Part shown: positions 33,901 through 44,132 of the stretch, one piece after another
Numbering within the stretch: position 1 is the stretch's first letter
Layout: each line of letters starts with the position of its first letter
Assembly (NCBI GenBank): GCA_030789695.1
Contig: CM061142.1
Coordinates: 570,143,281-570,207,280 of the forward strand
DNA length: 64,000 nt
From: Scilla litardierei
Taxonomy: Eukaryota; Streptophyta; Magnoliopsida; Asparagales; Asparagaceae
Direction: 5' to 3'
Notes under the pieces: model-generated
The model's database searches: none
What the model was told of the DNA's origin: nothing
What the model saw: the letters and a program-made list of their open reading frames with translations, nothing else
Position numbers and translations under genes: made by a program

Positions 33901-35048
33901 ACAACCACAGATATAATATTCCTTCGAATATCTGGAGCGAAGAGGACATCATGAAGTAAGATAGTGCGGAAGTTGTCCAAGACGAGCTTGCACGTCCCAA
34001 CGCCTTTCACTTCAACACGTGTGTTGTTTCCTACATATATCCACTTCGTTCCTTGGGGTATCCGGTGATACTCCACGAAGGACCGTCTGTCCCTTGCTAT
34101 GTGGTCGGTGGCACCTGAATCAATTATCCAAAATGGATTAGATTCGACAAGAAATATTGAACTAGAAACACATATGTAACTAGTATTATTACAAGTTACC
34201 TTGTCACCTCCATCCGTACAAGAACGGGCAAAGTGACCTAACTTGTTGCACTTGAAGCACTTGATCTTCTTTAAGGCCTTCCTCTTGTACCATTTCTTGT
34301 TCCCACCCTTATGTTTGGGTTTCTTGGTAGACGCTGGTTGCCTTTTATGTTCATGATCATACTTCGAGCGATTTTTACGTTTCTTTCCCCCGTGCGAGGA
34401 ACTAGCAACCATGTGCACTTCTGCACTTGGCTTGGCGGCCGCAAGCCGCTCTTCCTCTAACACGAGGTGCTTAGAAACATCGCTGAAATTTTTGATGCTC
34501 TCATTATGAGTGAGATGCATCTTCATTTGTTCCCATTCGATTGGTAGGGTACGTATGACCGCTTGGATTTGTTGCTCATCAGTGAGCACATGACCTGCAT
34601 CCTTTAACTCTGAAATAAGATTCGCCATGTGTCGCAGATGCATTCCCATGGAATGATTTGGACGTTTTTTGTACGAATCGAATTTTATAGTTAAAGAGCG
34701 AAGTTTGGTCACCGAGGTGCCACCAAACTTCTCCTCAAGCTTGGACCATATGTCCATAGCTAGGTCATGTTCTCGGAATATTCGCATTATGTCATCGGCT
34801 ATACTTGATAACAACGTAATGCGAGCAATTTTGTTCTTCCGAGACCAAGCATCAAAGGCTTCCTTGTCTCTTCTGTGTTGGGCCGTAGTGCCTAACTCAG
34901 GTTCAATCATTATGTTCGTTAGAGTTTCGAGCACTTCTTGCTCCTCTAGAACATGTTGTATCTTTATGGATCACAGTTTGTAATTATCGCCGTTGAGTTT
35001 TTCACCTTTGTTCAACTCAGCGACAATATTCTTAGTAGCGGAATACAT
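30942..35048 (-). pseudogene. gag-pol: CopC Gag-Pol polyprotein, one premature stop
   Basis: One copia frame from ATG 35048 (MYSATKNIVAELNKG) with a TGA at 34973-34971 in DNYKL-stop-SIKIQ, where related Gags have Trp. Beyond it, 1330 codons from 34934 are open. From that point: capsid to about 165; zinc knuckle CFKCNKLGHFARSC at 226-239; protease DSGATDH at 272-278; integrase D470, D533, E569; reverse transcriptase MDIKTAFLNG about 922-931 and YVDD 1008-1011; RNase H DADWAGD and TMEAEF near 1190-1250. Every catalytic residue looked for is present. A single Trp-to-stop change near the N-terminus is the only visible lesion. Confidence 0.93.
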
Positions 35049-36425
35049 TTTAGCTTTAAAATGCTGCAAAAGACATAAAAACAAGTTCGATCAAAAAACA
35101 TTGCATAAAATTTTATATTTGATAAGTTACTTTCGAAAAATATTGAAGATGTTGCTCTAGAATCGGAAAGGTCATTACGATGCAAATCACCATCTAGAAC
35201 AACTTTCAATATTTCTCCATCACTTATCAAATAATAGTACTCTTATAGTACTTGCAGCGGAAAAGCGTTTTTGAAAAAACGTATTTTGAAAACGTGTTTT
35301 GCAAACGTATTTTGCAAATGTATTTTGCAGCGGGAGGTGTTGGCCTGCCCCGGCCATTGCCGTGGTCGAGCCGTGGCCGTGCCAAGGCCGGATTCTCCCC
35401 CCCGCAGGGATCCAGGCCCTCCCCCCTGCAGGAGGCTTCGCCGTAGGCAACAGCCACCGGCACCGTAGGGGCCGGCCATGCAGGTGGCCATGGCCGAGAC
35501 CGCCCGCACTGCAGGGTTCCTCGACCTGGCCCTGGCCGAGGCCAGGGCTCCCCTTGGCCCTGGCCCTGGCCGATGCCAGGGCCGCCAGGGCCAGCCTGGC
35601 CCTGACAGATGCCAGGGCGCCTCTGCCCTGGCCTCTGCCAGAGCCGGCCATGGCCCTGGCAGAGGCCAGGGCCGGCCCTGGCCCTGGCCCTGGCAGAGGC
35701 CAGGGCGCCTCTGCCCTGGCCTCTGCCAGGGCCGGCCGGCCAGGCCCTGGCCGAGGCCAGGGCCGGCCACGGGCAGAGAGGCCAGGGCGGCCTCTGGCCC
35801 TGGCCGAGGCCAGGGCAGCCTTTGCCCTGGCGGCCATGGCCCTGGCCGAGGCCAGGGCGGCCTCGGCCAGGCCCTGGCCGAAGCCAGGGCCGGTTAGGCC
35901 AGGGCCGGCCTCCCTCCTTGGAGGCCGGCCACACACCCCCCCGGAAGAGGGGGGTGGTCTTGGTGGTTATTGGCCGAAGCCAACCCCCTTCCCAATGGGA
36001 GGGGGTGCATAGTCATGCACCAAAGAGATATGCAATTTCCATACTACCATGGCAATCTTCTTCTCCGATGAGAAGGTTTGAAACTCTCATCTTCTCCGAT
36101 GAGACACCCGTTCATCGAGAAAGTGGTTGAGCTTTAATGGCCGTGTGCCAAAAAACACACTTTCGCGGTCATAAACTTCACGCTCCACATGAAGAGAGTT
36201 CACATTCCCTATTGAATGGAGACTCAGCATCCATGAAGAGTGCGAGTTTGGCGAGATGAACGGTCAGTTCTTTCCGTCGCGGAGAGTTCCTGCCATATCC
36301 GTAATGGCAAAAGACCCTAACGTGAACAACTTTTAAACGATGCGCTCCTACCATAACCATAATGGAAGGAAACTCATTCGTGAAAGAGACAACGTGTCAT
36401 TCATCGGTGAGACCGGGGCGAACCC
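35049..36425 (-). other. CopC leader between PBS and gag, with GC-rich repeat
   Basis: 1.4 kb without a supported gene. At about 35525-35915 a degenerate tandem repeat of CTGGCC/GAGGCCAGG dominates, so frames stay open in several phases by composition alone. Flanking parts hold GCAGGG- and CCCCCTGCAGG-type runs (35400-35440). The rest (36000-36425) is ordinary sequence. Confidence 0.75.
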
Positions 36426-36442
36426 GTGTGGCTCTGATACCA
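36426..36442 (-). other. CopC primer binding site
   Basis: The minus strand reads TGGTATCAGAGCCACAC, an exact initiator Met tRNA type site one base from the 5' LTR. Confidence 0.88.
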
Positions 36443-36443
36443 G

Positions 36444-36970
36444 TGAAGGATCCTGTCAAAAGGACGATGTAGGATCGAATGAGAGGAGAGACTTACGTTA
36501 GCGTACGCTGCGCTGTAGTCTCTGAACTTTTCCCTCGGATTCGCCACAACGGTCGGTACTTCATCACAGTGGATCGAAGCAACGTTTTCACCGTCTAAAT
36601 CTCACTTTAGGAGAAGAACTTGATGGAAGGGAGAAGAGGAAAAAGATTGCCTTATGCAAACTTATGGCATAAATGATTAGCCTTAAATGCCTTACCCTTG
36701 TGTCCTATTTATAGGCTTTAGGGGTAATTATTGTAGGAAATAACTACATATAAGCTTATTAGCTTATATTAACACCCTTGCTTATCCTCTTCTTCATGCA
36801 CTTATCAAGTGCCTTTATGCACTTATAATGTGACTTTTTCCACTTATTGAGTGGTCTTTTTCACACATGAAAAGGTTCCCTTCGCACATGCTTTCATGCA
36901 CGCGACATCTGAGGTCCGTAGACCCTCATACATCCCCTCATGGGTGTATACATGTCGTCCATATCCAACA
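36444..36970 (-). repeat. CopC 5' LTR (right copy)
   Basis: 527 bp. The minus-strand TATA box CTATAAATAG lies at 36705-36714. Followed by the GAGAC duplication. Confidence 0.94.
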
Positions 36971-36975
36971 GAGAC

Positions 36976-37076
36976 ATGCCTAGATTGAGTTCTTTTCTGT
37001 ATCGTGAAACGGCCGTTCGGCTAGATGTGGAAAAGAAGTTGCATTTGTACTAACTAGGTCCTTCTTTTGTTCCATG
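36976..37076 (-). other. TatB internal spacer between CopC and SirC
   Basis: About 100 bp of TatB left between two insertions. No coding blocks were recognised on the minus strand. It ends with CCATG (37072-37076), the SirC target site. A second TatB scrap lies at 44089-44132. Confidence 0.6.
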
Positions 37077-38810
37077 TGTAATGCCCTGCGTAGCTACTGC
37101 ACAAGTACTAAAGGGGGGTGAATAGTACTTTAAAATAATCAAGAGTGTTATTCCTAATTATTGTGCAAAATACAAACAACAATTCGAAATAACTACAAAC
37201 AACAAGAATTAAACAACGCAAACAATACGATATAACGGGTTCGGATCCACCCAAGTCTCCCCGACTTGTTCCCGGTGATCCTACGTTCCAACCACCCGGA
37301 TCCTCTCCGGATACTTGAGTTAGAAACCACTAACCCAAGATTTCCACTATGAAATTCTTGTAGAAAAACATCTACAAGACCAAATCATACACAAAAGACA
37401 TGTGACTCCCACAACCCGGGATCACACCCTTTCTCTCACAACCGAGAGAAACACTTGCAAACAAAGTAAATGAAATAATGAAATACTTACCAACAAAATC
37501 CTATTCCTTGAGTAAACTTACCAATATTAGAGCATGGAGGATTTTGAGGAAGAAGATGTCACCAAACCCTATCTCCAAGAAATTGACCAGCAATAGAAGC
37601 CTAGGGTGGAGTTGGTGACCTTGATTCAAGCTCTTGGCTTGGAAGGCTCACAATGGAGAGAATCTCTCTTGAGTAATTAGGGCTCAAGAAGTTGAGGGAG
37701 AGATTCTTGGTGAGAAGAGAGAGCTTTGGAATAGAGTTGAATGGCTCCTCTTTGATTTCTCTAAACCTCTAGAATGTCAACCTTGAATACTAGGAAAGAA
37801 CCCCTCCAAGTATATATAGGATAGAGGAAAGAGAGAGAAGAAATTCGTGCAATAAATGCTCCAACGGCTCTATTCTGAAGCAGTCTAATCGGTCAAAGAA
37901 GGATCACTGACCGACTAGTTTCTCAACTAGTCGGTCGGTGATTCAATATGAACCGACTAACTGGAGAACAGCCAAAAGAGAAAGTTCAAACATAAAGAAC
38001 TAGTCGGTCTAAGAAGACTTGCCAACCGACTAGTTTCACAACTAGTCGTTCGGTGAGTGTTCTTTGACCGACTAAGAGTCGAAATAGAATAGGCTGAATT
38101 CAAGTTGAACTAGTCGGTCTGAGAACAAATTCCAACCGACTAGTTTCACAACTAGTCGGTCGACAATTGTTCTAAGACCGACTAACTCGAAACAGTAGCT
38201 CAGGTTGAAATGAGGCAATGATAACTAGTCGGTCTGAGAAAGATTCCTAACCGACTAGATCGTCATCTAGTCGATCGATGAACCTTCTTTGATCGACTAA
38301 TTGATCAACAGTGCCAGGATGAATTGAGCAAGGACATCTAGTCGGTTCAAGAGGAATTGCCGACCGACTATATCGTCATCTAGTCGGTTGGTTCTTCTAC
38401 TTGAACCAACTAAGATGCACTAGAAGCCGAGGGAAGAAGCGATAGGCTTCGGGAAAGTTTCTAATGGCTTCTAAGATAATCCTAGCTCTAAGATATGAGC
38501 GACAAGAAGATTATAATGTAAGTCCTACTCAAGGCTTAACATTCTATTCTATGAAGCTAGAAGACATAGAATTAAGAATGACGAACCGTCTTCAAAGCTT
38601 CAATCTTCACTTCTTGACTTCAATAATGCTCCTAGAGCTTCAACGAAGCTTCAGGCACATGATCACGCGCTTTGAGAAGTCTTGAGACGTTGCTTTTGAT
38701 ATACGTAGACGTTTGGCGACGATCTTCATAACTGCGCTCACAAAGTGTTAGTTCACAATATTTATGTTTGCTCATCATCAAAACCAAATCCCGGGAATCA
38801 ATACTCAACA
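37077..38810 (-). repeat. SirC 3' LTR (left copy)
   Basis: 1734 bp, nearly identical to 42351-44083. It contains TATATATAGG at 37811-37820 (minus-strand TATA) and the 112-bp palindromic tandem array at 37880-38413. Confidence 0.94.
37880..38413. repeat. Palindromic tandem array of about 112-bp units in SirC LTR
   Basis: Five units beginning near 37880, 38000, 38108, 38222 and 38335. Each holds CTAGTCGGTC and its reverse complement GACCGACTAG, a short TTTCACAA-like spacer, then the same pair again, so each unit can fold into two hairpins. The right LTR has the same array at 43150-43690. In element orientation it lies just upstream of the TATA box. Confidence 0.88.
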
Positions 38811-40081
38811 TTCTCCCCCTTTTTGGTGATGACAAACCAACATAAATAATAATCAATAATAATAATTCTAATGAATTTTACTTACTCCCCCTGCAATGAT
38901 GACACGTTAGTTCTGCATTCAATAATGATCATACGCATCAAGCAGACGAGGAAAGTATAAAATGTGAACTCAAATATCGAAATCTAGGATCTAAATCCAT
39001 TTTTATATCTTGACTCCCCCTGAATCTAAAATATCAAATTAGATTCACTGTAAAATGCTTTGAATTATCATTAAGCACATTGTCATTATTAATTCTCTCC
39101 CCCTTTGGCATTAGCAAAAAGAGCGGGAGGAGATCAACGACAACTACAAAGGCTAAGAATAAAAGCATGAGAGTCCAAGAATACGACCACGGTCCAAAAG
39201 ACACCAAAGTAAAAATACTGAATAAAATTAAAGCATGCCAATGAGACCATAGTCGAAAGACGAAATCATCAAAACTCAAATCAATTTCACATATTGAGTT
39301 ATGGAACATACTATCCAATATCAACATTCTTGGTTAATTTAGTGCATGGAAAACAAATCTATGTTTTCATAAAAGTAAATCTATTTAACCAATATAATCG
39401 TCGAGCGACGAAGCCAATATCAGAGACATAAATCCAATGTGCACAAGAAAAAGATGCACACAACATACAACACCAAAAATCACAACATCGATTGAAAAGG
39501 ATCACAAAGAATAAGCATTCCAAATCTAAGTGATGTGTGCGATGTGAGGTGACAAGGTGATTAAACCAATATGCAATCAATAACATGCAACAGTGTTATG
39601 CCAACAATAGAGATAGAAACTTCGAAAAATTTATGGCATACACAAATCTAGCACTAGCATGCATTCCAAAAGAGATACTCACTAAATGAGTCAATATAAA
39701 GCATGGAATGCCATGAGCATGAGAAAGATAAGTACATAAGCTCAAAACTAGCATCAAAATATGCAAGAGATAGTCTAAAACATAAAGAGACATCTACATG
39801 CATTCAACACACATGGATACCAAATGTATATCAAATGTAAGAATATACTTACAACATTAAGCTCCCCCTACTTTGGTGCATCACTTAAGCACCATCAACT
39901 CCATTAGGATGAAAATCCTTACAAATCAAGGAGTTGGTAGGGTTGGTATCCCACGGTGGATTGAACCTAGAACACATGTTCTTGGAGCTAAATTTTGATT
40001 TGTTGCTCCTTCTCTTACTCTTGAGTACCTGAAGATAAAAACATCCTTCCATGGTACCCAAGGACATTGGGTCCTAAGAGA
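38811..40081 (-). other. SirC 3' untranslated region with multiple polypurine tracts
   Basis: No gene is visible. Minus-strand GGGGGAG tracts occur beside the LTR (38811-38826, CCAAAAAGGGGGAGAA) and near 38885, 39013, 39097 and 39862. The rest is AT-rich. Confidence 0.75.
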
Positions 40082-42322
40082 TTAGACCTTTGGAAGCCAA
40101 GTCCAATTGGACTTAGACTTCCCAACGAAATCATCATTATGCACGACATTCATAAAATACGAATTAATATAAGCTTCTTTTTCATGCATGCTAGTGTTCT
40201 TCGGGCCCCAAATAGTGAATGTCTTGGGAGCCCTAGTCCTATTAGGAGCATGCATACGTTGTTGATGTCTACGTGATGCATGTGGCCTATGAGGAGGTGG
40301 CCTAGGAAATGCATGTCGTGGGTAAGCATATGGCACATGATGAAATGGTGCATGATGATAAGTGTTCATATGATAGTGATGTGGATGAACATATGTATGT
40401 GGAGGAACACGTGCTTGAGTGTGTCTCACATGGTGTGCACGTGCTCGTGGATATGGAGCATAAAAATCATCATACGAGCGAACATGTGGAGTAGGATGTG
40501 TGTTCCTACGTGGCATGGTATTGGTGTACATAAAAGCATGACCATTCTTTGGAGGTCCACCCAAAGTGGGTTTCTTTCCAAATGGGGGTGTGTACCTAGT
40601 GGAAGCACCATTTGTAGATGAACTGCCCATGGAGTGTTTACTCCCACTAGTTGAGGCTTCGGAAGATGGCCTAACAAAGGTCGTGACCGATTTGGATGAG
40701 TCTCCCATCTTACACCCCAAGCCAATGTGATGATTGGCCGGAAGTAAGTCATTTAGGATATTATCCAAATGGCCCTTACCTTTATTGAATTTATTAATTC
40801 GGCCTAATGTGTACTCATACTTCTCGGTGAGAGAATGCATAGAAGCATCCAAGATGGACACTTACGATGTGAGTACATAAACACGAGGTTTGAGATTCTC
40901 ATTCTCAATACTCAAAGTTGAGTTTTGAGAAGTCAAATCCGCCATCTCGCGTTCATCCGAATCCTCAATATGAACATGCTCAAGTTGAGATTTGAGATTT
41001 ACAATCTCATTTCTCAAACTTTCCACAACGGTGTCGTTGTTGATGATGATAGGCTTAGGCAAGGTTTGGAGACTAGTTAGCTCATTTTTAGTCTTAATAA
41101 TTCTATTAGCGAATTTAGAAAACTTATACCAAAGTTGTTCGTTGGCTAATCTAAGTTCATCCATAGATACCTCTTCGCTTTCATCCTCGCTTTCATCGGA
41201 GGTGGTCTCTTGATCATGTTCCTCTCTTTCCATGAAGCACATGTTTTCTATCTCCACTTCTTCATCATCCGGCTCTCCACTTGAGGAGTCGGTAAATGAG
41301 CCGACAAGCCCTTTCTTGTACCCTTTCTTGTACTTTCTCGACTTGTCGTACTTGGGTTCCTTCCACTTCTCCTTGTGTTTGTTGAGAGGACAATCCGGCT
41401 TGATGTGTCCTGGCTTGTTGCATTTATAACATACAGGAGTAGATGCATTAGAAGAACCAAATTTAGCTTTGTTCTTAAACTTACCTTTTCGGAAGAATCG
41501 GTCAAACTTCTTTGCCAAATCGGCCAAAGCTTCTATGTCCAACTCGTCTTCTGATTATTCATCATCGGTAGATGTAGGTGTAGATGGAGCGGCCTTGAAT
41601 GCAATCGTCTTTTTCTTTGGCACGTCTTGCTCCAAGTAAGACTTCATCTTTTCCTGCATCTTGATCTTACTGTCCTTGCGTACCTCATAAGACAACAAGG
41701 TACCCATTAGTTGTACGACAGTATATTTATTCATATCATTACCTTCCTCGATGGCGAAGGTATGCTTTTCCCAACAAGAAGGAAGTCCGTCAATTATCTT
41801 CGCGACTTTCTCCTTTTGGGTATAGTTCTTCACAAGAGCTTCCAATTCGTTGGATATGTCCACGAAGCGAGCATAGTACTCCTTCATACTTTCACCCTGT
41901 TCCATGTGAAATAATTCGAACTCTTTGTTAGCAATAACGAGTTTAGAGTCCTTTACCATACTCGTTCCTTCGTGCAAGATGAGGAGTTGGTTCCATATTT
42001 GATATGCACTCTTACATGTGCATATCTTGTTGAAGTCTTCGGGCTCCAACGCACATTGCAAGGCATTCATGGCCTTGGCATTGTTTACCTCCGCGGCGAC
42101 CTCCGCGGTAGTCCACTTCGCAAAATCTTGTTCGGTGGGCTCGACATATTCCGTCAACGTGGCTCTCCATAGTGAAGTGCTCCGGAGGAACGTTTCCATC
42201 CGGCATTTCCAGTACCCATAGTTGGTACCGTTGAAGAAGGGATGCCTAGTTGAGGAGTGTCCTTCCATCACCGAAGAAGCTCCTTCACGATTCTTGAAAA
42301 CGCTGTAGTCGTTGTTCGTCAT
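40082..42322 (-). pseudogene. gag: SirC Gag, two in-frame stops
   Basis: One frame of about 746 codons from ATG 42322 (MTNNDYSVFKNREG), shortly after the PBS. TAA codons at 41557-41555 and 40864-40862 interrupt it without changing frame. The capsid domain has FNGTNYGYWKCRMETFL, NAKAMNALQCAL and LHEGTSMVKDSKL. The zinc knuckle CYKCNKPGHIKPDC is canonical. A helical region (LTSQNSTLSIENENL) and a His/Tyr/Pro-rich tail follow, with PFGKKPTLGGP, MYTNTMPRRNTHPT and IWGPKNTSMHEKEAYIN, ending WTWLPKV. These blocks line up with SirB gag along the whole length. The first stop is in the same acidic linker as a SirB stop but at a different codon. Confidence 0.88.
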
Positions 42323-42331
42323 AGCTATGAA

Positions 42332-42348
42332 CCTTGGCTTTGATACCA
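42332..42348 (-). other. SirC primer binding site
   Basis: The minus strand reads TGGTATCAAAGCCAAGG two bases from the 5' LTR, an initiator Met tRNA type site with one change. Confidence 0.85.
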
Positions 42349-42350
42349 AT

Positions 42351-44083
42351 TGTAATGCCCTGCGTAGCTTCTGCACAAGTACTAGAGGGGGGTGAATAGT
42401 ACTTTAAAATAATTAAGAGTGTTATTCCTAATTATTGTGCAAAACACAAACAACAATGCGGAATAACTACAAACAACAAGAATTAAACAACACAAACAAT
42501 ACGATATAACGGGTTCGGATCCACCCAAGTCTCCACGACTTGTTCCCGGTGATCCTACGTCCCAACCACCCGGATCCCCTCCTGATACTTGAGTTAGAAA
42601 CCACTAACCCAAGATTTCCACTATGAAATTCTTGTAGAAAAACCTCTACAAGACAAAATCATACACAAAAGACATGTGACTCCCACAACCCGGGATTACA
42701 CCCTTTCTCTCACAACCGAGAGAAACACTTGCAAACAAAGTAAATGAAACAATGAAATACTTACCAACAAAATCCTATGCCTTGAGTAAACTTACCAATA
42801 TTAGGGCAAGGAGGATTTTGAGGAAGAAGATGTCACCAAACCCTAGCTCCAAGAAATTGACCAGCAATAGAAGCCTAGGGTGGAGTTGGTGACCTTGATT
42901 CAAGCTCTTGGCTTGGAAGGCTCACAATGGAGAGAATCTCTCTTGAGGAATTAGGGCTCAAGAAGTTGAGGGAGAGATTCTTGGTGAGAAGAGAGAGCTT
43001 TGGAATAGAGTTGAATGGCTCCTCTTTGATTTCTCTAAGCCTCTAGAATGGCAGCCTTGAATACTAGGAAAGAACCCCTCCAAGTATATATAGGATAGAG
43101 GAAAGAGAGAGAAGAAATCGTGCAATAAATGCTCAAACGGCTCTATTCTGAAGCAGTCTAGTCGGTCAAAGAAGGATCACTGACCGACTAGTTTCTCAAC
43201 TAGTCGGTCGGTGATTCAATATGAACCGACTAACTGGAGAACAGCCAAAAGAGAAAGTTCAAACATAAAGAACTAGTCGGTCTAAGAAGACTTGCCAACC
43301 GACTAGTTTCACAACTAGTCGGTCGGTGAGTGTTCTTTGACCGACTAAGAGTCGAAATAGAATAGGCTGAATTCAAGTTGAACTAGTCGGTCTGAGAACA
43401 AATTCCAACCGACTAGTTTCACAACTAGTCGGTCGACAATTGTTCTAAGACTGAGTAACTCGAAACAGTAGCACAGGCTGAAATGAGGCAATGATAACTA
43501 GTTGGTCTGAGAAGGATTCCTAACCGACTAGATCGTCATCTAGTCGGTCGGTGAACCTTCTTTGATCGACTAATTGATCAACAGTGCCAGGCTGAATTGA
43601 GCAAGGACATCTAGTCAGCTCAAGAGGAATTGCCGACCGACTATATCGTCATCTAGTCGGTTGGTTCTTCTACTTGAACCAACTAAGATGCACTAGAAGC
43701 CGAGGGAAGAAGCGATAGGCTTCGGGAAAGTTTCTAATGGCTTCTAAGATAATCCTAGCTCTAAGATATGAGCGACAAGAAGATTATAATGTAAGTCCTA
43801 CTCAAGGCTTAACATTCTATTCTATGAAGCTAGAAGACATAGAATTAAACATGACGAACCGTATTCAAAGCTTCAATCTTCACTTCTTGACTTCAATAAT
43901 GCTCCTAGAGCTTCAACGAAGCTTCAGGCACACGATCACGTGCTTTGAGAAGTCTTGAGACGTCACTTTTGATATACGTAGACGTTTGGTGACGATCTCC
44001 ATAACTGCACTCACAAAGTGTTAGTTCACAATATTTATGTTTGCTCATCATCAAAACCAAATTCGGGGAATCAATACTCAACA
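42351..44083 (-). repeat. SirC 5' LTR (right copy)
   Basis: 1733 bp. In element orientation the palindromic array (43690 down to 43150) is followed about 55 bp later by the TATA-like CCTATATATA at 43094-43085. CCATG follows at 44084-44088. Confidence 0.94.
43085..43094 (-). promoter_or_regulatory. Probable TATA box of SirC 5' LTR
   Basis: CCTATATATA on the minus strand, directly downstream of the palindromic array, in both LTR copies. Confidence 0.65.
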
Positions 44084-44132
44084 CCATGGACCAGTACATT
44101 TGGAGGAAAAACAACAAGGAATGGAGGAGGCC

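Larger units (their letters stand above)
29386..36970 (-). mobile_element. CopC: nearly intact Ty1/copia element
   Basis: 527-bp LTRs at 29386-29912 and 36444-36970 (TGAAGGATCC...ATATCCAACA), with GAGAC target duplications at 29381-29385 and 36971-36975. Minus-strand order: 5' LTR (right), PBS TGGTATCAGAGCC, 1.4-kb GC-rich leader, one gag-pol frame (35048-30942), polypurine tract, 3' LTR. About 12 differences between LTRs by eye (roughly 2%) suggest recent insertion. Lineage within copia (Tork- or Angela-like) was not settled. Confidence 0.94.
37077..44083 (-). mobile_element. SirC: gag-only Sirevirus-type element
   Basis: LTRs 37077-38810 (1734 bp) and 42351-44083 (1733 bp) beginning TGTAATGCCC and ending ATACTCAACA, with CCATG at 37072-37076 and 44084-44088. 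Minus-strand order: 5' LTR (right), PBS TGGTATCAAAGCC, gag (42322-40082), 1.3-kb untranslated region with several polypurine tracts, 3' LTR. No pol domain is present. Gag is close to SirB gag, including its tail, so a SirB-like element is a plausible helper. Confidence 0.94.

Noticed and set aside
35220..36130. Long overlapping open frames in several phases, rich in Gly, Pro, Arg and Ala
   Set aside because: They arise from the CTGGCC-type repeat in the CopC leader, which lacks stops in many frames. No domain or start context supports a gene.
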